Of a DNA stretch of 64,000 nucleotides, positions 35,301 to 45,038 are shown in pieces; the first letter of the stretch is position 1; each line of letters starts with the position of its first letter. Source of the DNA: Karstenula rhodostoma CBS 690.94 (lineage: Eukaryota > Ascomycota > Dothideomycetes > Pleosporales > Didymosphaeriaceae); assembly GCA_010093485.1 (NCBI GenBank), contig MU001494.1, forward strand, positions 1,076,301 through 1,140,300, read 5' to 3'. The position numbers and the translations under genes were made by a program. The notes beneath the pieces are model-generated. The model was not told where the DNA came from. It was given only the letters and a program-made list of their open reading frames with translations, and did no database searches.

Positions 35301-36737
35301 CTACTTTTGTGCCTTCTCCAGCTCCTTTAATCGTGCGATCCCTGCTTTCGCATTAGCCTGTCCCTCCGAGAAGCCAATCTTCTTTGCTAGCTGCTCAGCA
35401 TCCTTGTACTTCCGTCGTGCGTCCTGGGTCTTGCCTTCCATTTCGTAGAACTCTCCAAGATTATGGGTCGCTACAGCACACCCAACGTTGCACTCCTCGT
35501 CCTGATCGGCAATTGAGCCCGCTCGTTGGAGCGCTTTGTCTGCCCATTGGCGTGCTTGGTCCACGAGTGCGGTTCGCGGAGGCGACGGTGTGTTCGGGAA
35601 GGATGAGGGCGAAGACAAAATCAGTGAAGCAGGTGGCGGTGTCTGCTGAGCGAGACATGTGGAGATGTTGTTCACTTTTAAGTTAGTGATAATCCATGCC
35701 CGGGGTATCTTGACTCACTGAGCACGACGCCGTGACATGACGTGGGTGGACAGAGCTCGAGCGCGCGCAGAAAGAGCGGTAAGGCGAGGTAGTGCGAGTC
35801 GTTGTGTTCGTAATGCTGGCCGAGTGCTGTGGCAACTTAGCAGTCGCACATGGAGATCTCGCGGTTGCACACAGATAGACGGCGAGCGCCCGTAACAAAC
35901 GCACCTTCGAGCGTGGCACCCAACTCGTCGTTTGTCATCCAGTCGCCCTCTCCTTGCTTGACGCCTTCTGTCTCACGTCGCTGCTGCTCGCCCAACGCGC
36001 CCTCTACAGCGTCCACCAGGCGCTTCTCGGCATCCTTCGGTTCGTTGACGTATGGACAGTCGTAGAGCTGGCCGAGCTTGAGGTTGATCTGCACCATGTT
36101 CTTCTTGACGCGCGAGCGGTTGCCGTCGGTGATGTGTTTGTCGCTGAATTCGTCTATCCAACGCTGCGTGTCGGTGCGCATGATCTCCAGCACATCGCAT
36201 GCCATGGCGTAGTAGCCTTGCTCTTCAAAAAGCGCGGCAATGGCATATTTGACGCCCATGATCTCGTCGCTGAAGGGATCCATGCCAATCTCGGTAGCGA
36301 GCTGCAGCGCCTGGCGAAAGTACTTGTTCGCCTCCCTGATATCCAGGTGCTGGCCCCTGCTGTAGAAGATGGCGCGGCGGAGTTTCCTTGCGACAGGTTC
36401 GGGGAAGTTGTGGTAGGGCTTCTGGATGACATTGCGATAGTACCACGGGATGTAGTATGCACCCCAGCCAGCGAGGGCAAATATGCTGCGGCGGTGAGCT
36501 TTAGTGCGGCTTACCGTCACGAAGTACGTACGATATAAGGGCGAACGGAAACGAGATTGGGCTTCTACGGAACTGCTCGCGGAACTGTTCGCGCGCCGTC
36601 GACCTGTATCGCCGCGACAAAGGGTGCTGGGGGGAGCGCAATGTCCACGACGGCACCCTCACAGCCATCTGTGAGGTCTCGCATTGCGCAAGCCGAGCTG
36701 CTCGGGGCGCAACTCGCGGCACAGCCCGAGAAAACAT
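35301..36737 (-). CDS. Mitochondrial TPR protein, Mgr3-like i-AAA adaptor
   Basis: Predicted 422 residues from exons 36532-36737, 35905-36485, 35719-35826 and 35301-35674. The N-terminus is Arg-rich and acid-poor at first (MFSRAVPRVAPRAARLAQ), consistent with mitochondrial import. A membrane span follows, split by the first intron (PFALIS then IFALAGWGAYYIPWYY). The rest is helical tetratricopeptide repeats, for example QHLDIREANKYFRQALQLA, ALGQHYEHNDSHYLALPLF and CAVATHNLGEFYEMEGKTQD. This arrangement matches fungal proteins related to yeast Mgr3, which with Mgr1 delivers substrates to the inner-membrane i-AAA protease Yme1. The family call is from architecture and sequence character; the Yme1 role in this species is inferred. 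Confidence 0.83.
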
Positions 36738-36947
36738 GGCGAGGATGCGGGATGCCCTTCAATGGAGAGCGGTAAGAGCAATGGTAATGGCAATGGCAAT
36801 GGCGTGGGGCGCGTCATGTCGCGGCGAAAAGTTAGCGGCTTCGGTAGGGCTGAGAGCGCGCCTTCAGACCATGACGTCGTCCAATCACTGGCTACTACAC
36901 CTCCGCCCGGCTCCTCTTCCCCCAGACATGCGCAGATCACCTCCGCC
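36738..36947. promoter_or_regulatory. Short bidirectional promoter between the TPR and SRAP genes
   Basis: The start codons of the two divergent genes are only 210 bases apart. A run of related hexamers (GCAATG/TAATGGC/CAATGGC) spans about 36777-36806. A shared promoter is likely but no factor site can be named. Confidence 0.5.
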
Positions 36948-38499
36948 ATGTGCGGTCGATATGCACTGGCCCTGGTGAGCTTTCTTTCAAGTTGTTACTC
37001 CGTGGGCTAACTTGGACCCAGCGGCCTTCGGAGGTGCGGCAGCAGCTCGAGCAGTCGCAGATGCCAGTAGACAGCGCGCCTGACGACGATGACGTCCGTC
37101 AAAGCTACAACTTTGCGCCTGGATACCACGGGCTGGTCTACCGAGCTGATGGGCCCGAGCCCCGGACGAGTACGTCAAACAACCAACATCATGAAGAGCA
37201 GGGCAAGCAGGATGACAGCACTTCCGTGCCAGCAGCAGGGCATGTAGACAGCACCAAGTACAAGCTCCAAGCTATGAAATGGGGTGAGTGGGCTGCGGAA
37301 CCCTTTGGCGTGGGGCAGTACGTTGACACCGTTCAATGTTGTAGGGCTCGTTCCGGTCTGGACGAAACGCAACCCTGACTATGGTTCCATGCTGAAAACA
37401 ATCAACTGTCGAGATGACTCGCTGTACGACGATCGTGGCATGTGGACAAGCATGAAGAAGAAGAAACGGTGCATCGTGGTTGCACAGGGCTTCTATGAAT
37501 GGCTCAAGAAGAACAACGGCAAGGAGAAGATACCGTATTTCACCAAGCGCAAGGATGGTCAGCTGATGTGTTTTGCGGGTTTATACGACTGTGTTCAGTT
37601 CGACGGTAAGTCTCATTTTCGTCTTCAAGGGTTTGGACGTGCATGGACGGTATTGCTTCGTCCATAACATGGTTGCCCCTACCACTGTTAGCCTACCACC
37701 GCCTGTTGTGTTGCGATGGCACAGCCACAATAACAGGCATTATATCACGTAGGACCTCTCCAGGTTATACTCAGAGGTGCCACGTTCTGCTTGCCTCGAG
37801 TACACCGCATTAGCGTTCACTGACATTGGCCTAGACTCTGAGGAGAAACTGTACACGTACACAGTCATTACCACAGATTCAAACAAGCAGCTCAAGTTTC
37901 TCCATGACCGGTACGTCGACCCGACCATCCTGCCATGACTCAAGCGCATGATGGCACTTGGAGATGGGAAATGTATGCGAGCAACGAACTGACTTGTGTC
38001 GAGGATGCCGGTCATCTTGGATAATGGTTCTGACGCTATCAAGACGTGGCTGGACCCGGATCGGAAGGAATGGAGTACCGATCTACAGTCGCTCCTCCAA
38101 CCGTACGACGGTGAATTGGAATGCTATCCCGTGAGCAAAGAAGTGGGCAAGGTCGGAAACAACTCGCCGCAGTTTGTCGTGCCTGTCAACAGCGCAGCCA
38201 ACAAGAGCAACATTGCCAACTTTTTCGGGAACCAACAAAAAGTGGCCAAGGTAAGGAAGGACGAGGGCATCAAGCGGGAGCGCAGTGAGGCCGAGGATGG
38301 CGGGAACACAGCATCTGGTGCGCCCCAACAGAAGCGGAGGATCCCCGCCATGGCTGGTCCAGGATCCAGCCAGTCCCCGCAAAAGCGTGGTACGAAAGCA
38401 GCTGCAAAGAAGGCGACCAGGAGCGCCACGAGTAACGGCAGTGCAGCGAAGGCGAGCCCGTCGAAGCAGAGGCGCATCGAGTCGTTTTTCGCGAAGTGA
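36948..38499 (+). CDS. SRAP-domain protein (HMCES/YedK family) with C-terminal PIP-box
   Basis: Predicted 373 residues from exons 36948-36974, 37022-37283, 37345-37605, 37835-37910 and 38004-38499. SRAP proteins bind abasic sites in single-stranded DNA and form a thiazolidine crosslink through Cys2. Key residues are present: Cys2 in MCGRYAL (exposed after Met removal), N117 in INCRDDS, E148 in GFYEWLKK and H207 in LHDRMPVIL. The start is therefore certain. The tail is basic and low in complexity, with QRRIESFF at 364-371, an exact QxxIxxFF PCNA-binding motif two residues from the C-terminus. A weaker copy, KSNIANFF, lies at 276-283. Human HMCES also has a C-terminal PIP-box. A nuclear role at replication forks follows. 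The 229-nt third intron is long for this genome. Confidence 0.94.
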
Positions 38500-39484
38500 G
38501 GCCGCGACACGGACGGCATGCGCGGTGCGGCGGTTGTCGTGCAGTCGTGCCTTGCGTATTGCGCAGTGTCTCGGCAAAAGAGTGGATGGATGCCATACGG
38601 TGGCGGTGAGAGGGCATGTTGGTACGGGGGTAAGCATTGCGGCATCGCCGGGCGGGACAGGGAAGCGCGGATGCTGTTCGCAGGGCAGGCAGCAGCGTGA
38701 CTGCTCGCTGATGCGTGTCATGGACAGCAGGCCATTCTGCCGCAGCAAGCGGTGCACTTGCATTTGGCATGCAGCCCTGACTGCGCTCCGATATGCAGCG
38801 TGGGCAGCGGGAGGGAAGCACCCTGCAGCGAGAGTGCAGTGCAGCAGCGCAGAGGCACAGACAGCCCGCGGTTCCCAAATAGACACGGCGGCTGCACCGA
38901 CGGTGACGCACAATGTGAACACATGTTTCGAGACACTGGCGACGGCACTGGCGATGGCACTGGCCGCGTGCATCAGGTATCGAGAGGCTCGTCGCCGTCT
39001 GCCTGGCGCTGGCCCACTAGCCGGTGTCGCTAACCGACCGACTTGGAGATAGACTCGACGCTCCTGACGGGCTGCGCCGTTCCCTCACCTGCACCGGATA
39101 TCCAGCATGCTGCAACCTTCTGCTGCACCTCCGTGGATCTAGCCAGCCAGCCTTGCAGCGTGCACCTCTGCAATTGTGCTGCCCTTTACCGCGCCGTGGA
39201 CCATACCGCTTGGAGCGCGCCGTGGCCCGGCTCGCCATTTACACAGTACCTGTCTCTCCCGCGCGTCTCTCACCAACGCCCATCGACTGCCATGGCATTC
39301 TGGTAATGCTCCCACGTTTCCGCTCTTGCTCCGGCTCTATGCCTCGCTCTGATCCCCATCACATGTCGCTCCTCCTCTGTGCCTCTCACCGCCGGTGCTG
39401 ATCACCATACCTCAAAATCCCCCGTGGTTGTGCGCATGTCCGACGCCCTCCTCCATCGGGCCCTTTCGGCGCATCTCTCCCACA
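38500..39484. other. Intergenic region before the AlkB fusion gene
   Basis: GC-rich with many overlapping frames on both strands (for example minus 38083-38973). These give Ala/Cys/Arg-rich translations without a domain and overlap the SRAP exon. The last 150 bases are C/T-rich like a leader. The open frame of the next gene extends back to 39395 without any ATG, so the first ATG is at 39485. Confidence 0.5.
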
Positions 39485-42400
39485 ATGATTTCTCTACTGG
39501 AGCTTGTCACCCAGAACCAACCCCATTTCCAGACCCATCAAGCTCTGCTGGTCCTTGGCCTCCAGAATGACTTCATCCTGCCCGACGGGAAGCTACCTGT
39601 CAACACCCGGAACGGCTTCCTGGATCGCATTCACGCCCTCATCCCCACGTTCCGCAAGCAGTCTTCCAACATCATCTGGACCAAGACCCTCTATGAGACG
39701 GATCGGCTTGCCAGCGACCCCACTACTGGCGAGGGGGACGCAGTCGTCGTGGGCGGCTTAGTCGACGGAGTGGAGAGCAGCACGGACGACGACGACGATC
39801 TCCCAAAGGATCTTATCCGGCCAACCCAGTCACGATCGTCAACGTCCAAACACAGACTGCGTGCCCTGAATTTGCTGAAGCGCGTGTCTGCCCGTAAGTC
39901 CACCTCGGCTACCCCTCGTGAAGAGCTCCAGGCAGTCGTCGAGGAAGACGAAGAGTTATTTCTTCGGCAATCAGCAAAGAACGGACCAGCCTGCCTCCCC
40001 GGCACGCCAGGTGCAGAATTTTCAGACGCCGTAAAATCAAAGATCGAATCTTCAGACACAGTGGTGCAGACCACAAACTACTCCGCGTTTCAGGGAACTT
40101 CGCTTCTTCTCATCCTACGAGCACGACTCGTCACCGAGGTTTACATCTGCGGCTGCATCACAAACGTAAATGTGCTGGCCACAGTCATTGATGCAGCTCG
40201 CCATGGCATCCGAATCAACGTCGTGGGAGACTGTCTTGGATTTCGCAAGCAATCTCGCCATAAGATTGCTCTGAAGAGGATGGTCGAATTTTTCGACGCC
40301 AACATCGTCACAAGCCAAGATGTCATCAACCGGAACATGCCGGGATGTGCGCTGCCATCCACCCCGCAGAAGGATCCGAAGGATGAGCAGGGCCTCCAAG
40401 ACATGGTCGAAAATTTGCGGGTGTCGGGAACGCGGATTACGGATCGACCCAGTATTGCGACACACGTCCCGCGTGAAACAACACCAACCACAACTGTTCA
40501 CGACTCAAGAGAGGAAATTGAGCGCACCTCATTCGCCAACGGCCGGGCCCGAAAGCCGTCCGATGACACCTCTTTAGCCGAAAGTCGCGCCGCATCCGAC
40601 ACGAAACTAAGTGACGAACAGTTCGCCGAGCGACTGGTTCAAGGCGCAAAGACGTCGAAGGCCGACAGACAACCTGAGAAACAAAGTCTTGTCAAGTCCA
40701 AAATTCGAATGAGGCCGCGAACATTCAAAGATAAAGACAAAGACATCGACAAGAAATCAGAAGAAAAGAGACCCAAGGGCGAATTGAGCAGAAAAGGCGG
40801 GACAAGCGACCCTGAAGCCAGGTTGCTGCACGCTGCCGAAAGGGAACCAGAGAAACGCGCCAAGACTCCTCACGCAGCCCCATCCGAAGAAAAAGAACGC
40901 CCCGCATCTCTCGCGAAAGCGGGGAGCAGCGACAAGTTACAGCACAGCATTTCGAAAAGCGAGCGTTCACTGAAACCTTCAGCCTCGCAACCTGCTCTGT
41001 CCTTCTCTAATCCTGATAAAGATATCACGTCTCGTGTGAGAATGGCTTTGACCCGGGCACCCAAAACAGAGTCGAATGAGGAGCTCCCTGTCCGGTTACC
41101 AACATCGACCGCAGAAAAAGCATCCGCTGTAGCACGATCCACGACATCAAGCGAACCAACGGCACCCAAGGCCAGCAAACTGCAGTCTCTCGCAACTTTC
41201 CCTGTTCTGGGTCCAGATGATCGCATCGCGGAAGGAGATTCCCGCATAATTTACGACTTTTTCGCGCCGGAGCTCTACCATCCCTCTGATCGCTCAAAGC
41301 CCTTAAGAGAGATCATCTTTACTCAAATCTACAATGAGGTGCGGTGGCAGACTATGCATCACCAACAGGGTGAAGTACCGCGTTTGGTGTGTGCACAAGG
41401 CGAATTCAGCGCAGATGGATCCATGCCCATCTACCGGCATCCAGCTGATCAGACATTGCCATTACTGCATTTCTCTCCCAAGGTGCATTTGATACGGAAG
41501 CGGGCAGAAAAGCTTGCTGGTCATCCGCTAAACCATGTTCTTGTCCAGCTTTACCGCGCTGGAACGGACTACATATCCGAACATTCAGATAAAAGCCTTG
41601 ACATTGCCAGAGGGTCATCAATCGTCAACGTAAGCTTCGGTGCGCAAAGGACCATGCGCCTGCGCACAAAAAAGCCGGACAAAGTGGATGACTCCCAACG
41701 CGAAACTCAACGCGTCGCCATGCCGCATAACTCCATGTTTGTGCTCGGTCTCGAATCCAATGCGAAATGGCTACATGGGATTATGGCCGACAAACGTATG
41801 GCCTCTGAACGTAGCGACGCTGAGAACGCCTACGAAGGTATGCGAATCTCTTTGACCTTCCGCCATATAGCCACCTACCTAGACGCCAAATGCCATACAA
41901 TTTGGGGTCAAGGCGCCACCATGAAGGAACAGCGCGATGCCGCCGACGTAATCAACGACGATAAAGAGGAAAATGAGCGTCTTGTCCGCGCATTCAGCCG
42001 CGAAAACCACGCCCCTGACTTTGACTGGGCCCACTGGTACGGCGACGGCTATGACGTTCTGCACTTCCAAGGCTCACCTAAGGACCTACCCATTGTGTTT
42101 GCGTCAAACAACCAAGTGGAAAACAACATGGTGAAAGTCTACCTTGCAGAACGGAACGTCGAGTACTCGCTCATAGAAGCTCCGATAGTATCATCGCAAC
42201 GTGAGGTAGACCGCCAGGTGGGCTTCCGCGATAATGATCTTCACCGCACTGAGGTTACCTCGTCCGTCATCATCATCGCCTACCTCGAGCGGTTCTATAC
42301 CAATGATACTGATGAAAGGAATCGCCCGGGTATGGCCGCCAGCTATGATATCCTAATCATGATGACGGGTCTTCTCAAGCACTGGTACAACCGACATGTG

Positions 42401-42694
42401 CCCACATACCCTCACAGTTTCATCGACGCATTAGAAATCCTGGAAGAGCGCTATGCGTTTAGTCCAGGGCAGTTCATCTCTGGGCGACGGTTTGCATATT
42501 CGGATTGCATTGCTTGGGTGGTTTTAGATGAACTCATCAGGAACTGGGATGGGTGGTCGGAGGAGGGTTTCCCGGGCCTGACTGGATACTACCGGATGGT
42601 TTGGAAGAAGAAGATGTGTGTGCAGACGTTCCGCCCGGAGTTGCCCGACATGAAAAAATTCAAACCCACCACGGGGGAGAGAGCTGAGGAGTAA
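39485..42694 (+). CDS. Three-domain fusion: isochorismatase-like, AlkB-type dioxygenase and GST-like
   Basis: Intron-free 1069-residue protein. Residues 1-265 resemble isochorismatase-like hydrolases: LGLQNDFILPDGKLPV with the catalytic-type Asp29, TTNYSAFQGT (196-204) and CGCITNVNVLATVIDAARHG (222-241). Residues 270-600 are charged, Ser/Lys-rich and probably disordered. Residues 605-805 form an AlkB-like 2OG-Fe(II) dioxygenase with H700 and D702 in SEHSDKS, H764 in KWLHGI, and R787 and R793 in RISLTFR. Residues 860-1069 resemble a glutathione S-transferase, with thioredoxin-fold start IVFASNNQVENNMVKVYL, TSSVIIIAYLERF and an all-helical end. The AlkB domain is expected to remove alkyl groups oxidatively from nucleic acid bases. 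The hydrolase domain lacks the usual Lys and Cys (see findings), so it may be a binding module. The gene follows the SRAP gene in the same direction. Confidence 0.93.
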   Translation: MISLLELVTQNQPHFQTHQALLVLGLQNDFILPDGKLPVNTRNGFLDRIHALIPTFRKQSSNIIWTKTLYETDRLASDPTTGEGDAVVVGGLVDGVESSTDDDDDLPKDLIRPTQSRSSTSKHRLRALNLLKRVSARKSTSATPREELQAVVEEDEELFLRQSAKNGPACLPGTPGAEFSDAVKSKIESSDTVVQTTNYSAFQGTSLLLILRARLVTEVYICGCITNVNVLATVIDAARHGIRINVVGDCLGFRKQSRHKIALKRMVEFFDANIVTSQDVINRNMPGCALPSTPQKDPKDEQGLQDMVENLRVSGTRITDRPSIATHVPRETTPTTTVHDSREEIERTSFANGRARKPSDDTSLAESRAASDTKLSDEQFAERLVQGAKTSKADRQPEKQSLVKSKIRMRPRTFKDKDKDIDKKSEEKRPKGELSRKGGTSDPEARLLHAAEREPEKRAKTPHAAPSEEKERPASLAKAGSSDKLQHSISKSERSLKPSASQPALSFSNPDKDITSRVRMALTRAPKTESNEELPVRLPTSTAEKASAVARSTTSSEPTAPKASKLQSLATFPVLGPDDRIAEGDSRIIYDFFAPELYHPSDRSKPLREIIFTQIYNEVRWQTMHHQQGEVPRLVCAQGEFSADGSMPIYRHPADQTLPLLHFSPKVHLIRKRAEKLAGHPLNHVLVQLYRAGTDYISEHSDKSLDIARGSSIVNVSFGAQRTMRLRTKKPDKVDDSQRETQRVAMPHNSMFVLGLESNAKWLHGIMADKRMASERSDAENAYEGMRISLTFRHIATYLDAKCHTIWGQGATMKEQRDAADVINDDKEENERLVRAFSRENHAPDFDWAHWYGDGYDVLHFQGSPKDLPIVFASNNQVENNMVKVYLAERNVEYSLIEAPIVSSQREVDRQVGFRDNDLHRTEVTSSVIIIAYLERFYTNDTDERNRPGMAASYDILIMMTGLLKHWYNRHVPTYPHSFIDALEILEERYAFSPGQFISGRRFAYSDCIAWVVLDELIRNWDGWSEEGFPGLTGYYRMVWKKKMCVQTFRPELPDMKKFKPTTGERAEE

Positions 42695-43391
42695 GCGGAC
42701 CCGAGGATCGAGTGTCTGATCGAGTGTCTTCTGTCTGCACCACACCATTCTCAATGCCATAATACCCCCTTCACGATCTACTCTGTTTGAGCCTTGTATG
42801 TTTGTTCGAGATATCCATTTGCTATATTCATGTTGAGATTTGATGGGACTCCATCAGGGGTTACAATGGGCGGGATGACCTGCATGCTACCACGGATTAG
42901 ATGCGTCCCCTTGGCATACGGTGGGGCGTGTAGAGATGTAGAGATGTAGATATCATGGTATATACGGCTGCAAAAGTTATTCTTATTAGTCATGCCTGCG
43001 CCATCTCGCCTTCACATCGGTTGAAACAAGGAGTGCATGTAGTAAGCGAATTCCCCACCCACCTCGTTCGCCTGGACACTAAATTCTCCGGTGCGAGCTT
43101 TGAAAGTGGACCTCACGCTAAAGGTATTGGCGGAAAATTCGTGTTTCCATCCCCGGAAGATGTTCACGGGGTCATTACCCAGATTGCAATCGTGCTCTCC
43201 GCACAGCACAGCATCGCGTGCCCGCAGTCGATTCGGCAAAAGGCCCCGTTTCTTTAATTTACTCACAAGGCCCCATTCGTGTATGTCACAGCTGTTGTAC
43301 TCCAGATTTCCCGCCTACATAAAAGAGGGTAAAGCATTGCGTGCCGCATTCAGGACTTTTGCTCGTAGAGCTTTACTCGCACCGTCTAACA
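42695..43391. other. Intergenic region and promoter of the GH43 gene
   Basis: No gene. A short imperfect tandem of TAGAGATG lies near 42932-42955. A TATA-like TACATAAAAGAGG precedes the GH43 start by about 75 bases. Confidence 0.45.
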
Positions 43392-44926
43392 ATGCGCCTT
43401 CATCATAGTGTTCTCGCACTCGGTGTGGCCAGCGTAGCCCAAGCTGCGAATAGCTGGATCGTACCTGGTGCAGCATGGATGTCTACGTCTAACACGAAGA
43501 TTGATGCTCATGGTGGCATGGTGTACAAGCAGGGCAATACGTTCTACTGGGTTGGACAGTCTGCTTCCCACAGTAATTAGACCTTTTGTTTATGCCATAA
43601 TTCATTCGTCTTCTTTACACGCTTGTTTTTTTTTTCTACCCCGGAGGGAACGAATACTGATGTCCGACAGACGAGCAACCCTTTATGTACACCTCTACCA
43701 ATCTACTTGACTGGACACCTACCTCCAACCCGAAGAATAGCATCCAGTACATGTGGAGGCCGAAGGTTGCCAAACCGAATGGCAACTGGTGGATCTACGG
43801 GCAAGTAGACCGGAACGTGCAGGCGATGAAAGCCACGGCCATCGATGCGAGCTACACGCTCTCAGGCGGGAAAGTGACGCTGCCGCCAAGCGGGTACACG
43901 TACAGTGACACAGGTAAAGATCTCTCTGGGTTCGGGGGTCTCATCGTTGACAGCAATCCTGCACAGGCATGTTCCGCGACGACGCAGACCAAACGTGGTA
44001 CCTGCTCACGTCGGCCGACCACAACACGGTGCAGGTCAACCGCATCAACGCCGACGGCGCCGTGGGAGACCGCGTCAACTACCTCGCCAAAGGCGCCTAC
44101 GAAGCCCCCGGTATCCTCAAAGCAAACGGCATCTACTACCTGATTGTCTCGGGGAAGACGGGCTGGCGCTCCAACCCCAACCAAGTCTTCTGGACGGACA
44201 AGCTCGTCGGTGGTTCCTGGAACGGACCTGTCGGTAAGCACATCTTCATCTTTGTCCGCGCTACATGGCGCTGTCGCGACGAATGCGGCTAACGGCGTGC
44301 AAAAAGGCATCGCCCCTGAAGCAGAGAAGACATACAACAGCCAGAATACCTTCGAGCTCACGGTCGCTGGCAGCAAGAAAACAACGTACATCTACATGGG
44401 CGACTCGTGGGACTCCAAAGGCGGCCCGGACAGCAACTACGTCTGGCTCCCCATCAAGGTCGACACCAGCGGGAAGAAGTTGACACTCGAGTACCATGCG
44501 CAGTGGAAAATCGATGTCGCGACAGGGGAAGTGCAGGTCCCCAGTGTGAAGCGGCGGTACGAGGCTGAACTTGCTACGCTTGACGGTCGTGCGGCAATCA
44601 CGCAATGCGAGCATTGTGTGAGCAAAAGGGGCGTGTATCAGCTCAACGGGGACGGCGTGGTGCGGTTTGGGAACGTGACTGGGCTTGGGGGACTGCAGTG
44701 GGTGCAGTTCCACTACCATGTCCCGCCTTCGAGCGAAGCCGGAGCCTGGGTGTCTGTTAATGATGGTTCGGCTGTTAATATCTCGGAGCTGAATCATAGG
44801 GCGGGATATCATAGTGTTGTGCCGATTCAGCTGGATCTGAAAGAGGGGAGCGAGAATACTGTCACGTTCGGTACGAGCGGTGGTGAGGGCATTGTGTTGG
44901 ATGGGATCGAGGTTGTGGAAGATTAG
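43392..44926 (+). CDS. Secreted GH43-family enzyme, galactan 1,3-beta-galactosidase-like
   Basis: Predicted 436 residues from exons 43392-43572, 43671-43913, 43967-44233 and 44307-44926. A signal peptide MRLHHSVLALGVASVAQA is followed by a five-bladed propeller of GH43 type: DAHGGMVYKQGNTFYWVG, YMWRPKVAKPNGNWWIYG, DDADQTWYLLTSAD, GAYEAPGILKANGIYYLIVS and the signature TYIYMGDSWDSKG with YVWLPIKVD. A C-terminal beta-rich region with RRYEAELATLDG and GIVLDGIEV looks like a CBM35-type carbohydrate-binding module. This order fits subfamily 24 exo-beta-1,3-galactanases, which act on arabinogalactan side chains of plant cell walls. The activity assignment is from family resemblance. Confidence 0.88.
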
Positions 44927-45038
44927 AAGATACGAAAGGCGTTCGAATTTGAGAAGTAAAACAGCAATGCTCTCCCAATGACAGGGCATCCACGTCCTGC
45001 ATCGCTACCAGTCAGTCTCCATCTTGTTATACCTAGAG

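Noticed and set aside
38083..38973. Minus-strand frame of 296 residues opposite the SRAP tail
   Set aside because: It overlaps the last SRAP exon, whose PIP-box and SRAP residues are clear. Its translation is low in complexity with no domain.
39395..39484. Extension of the AlkB fusion protein by 30 residues upstream
   Set aside because: The extended frame begins at GTG and has no ATG before 39485. The isochorismatase-like domain starts normally from MISLLEL.
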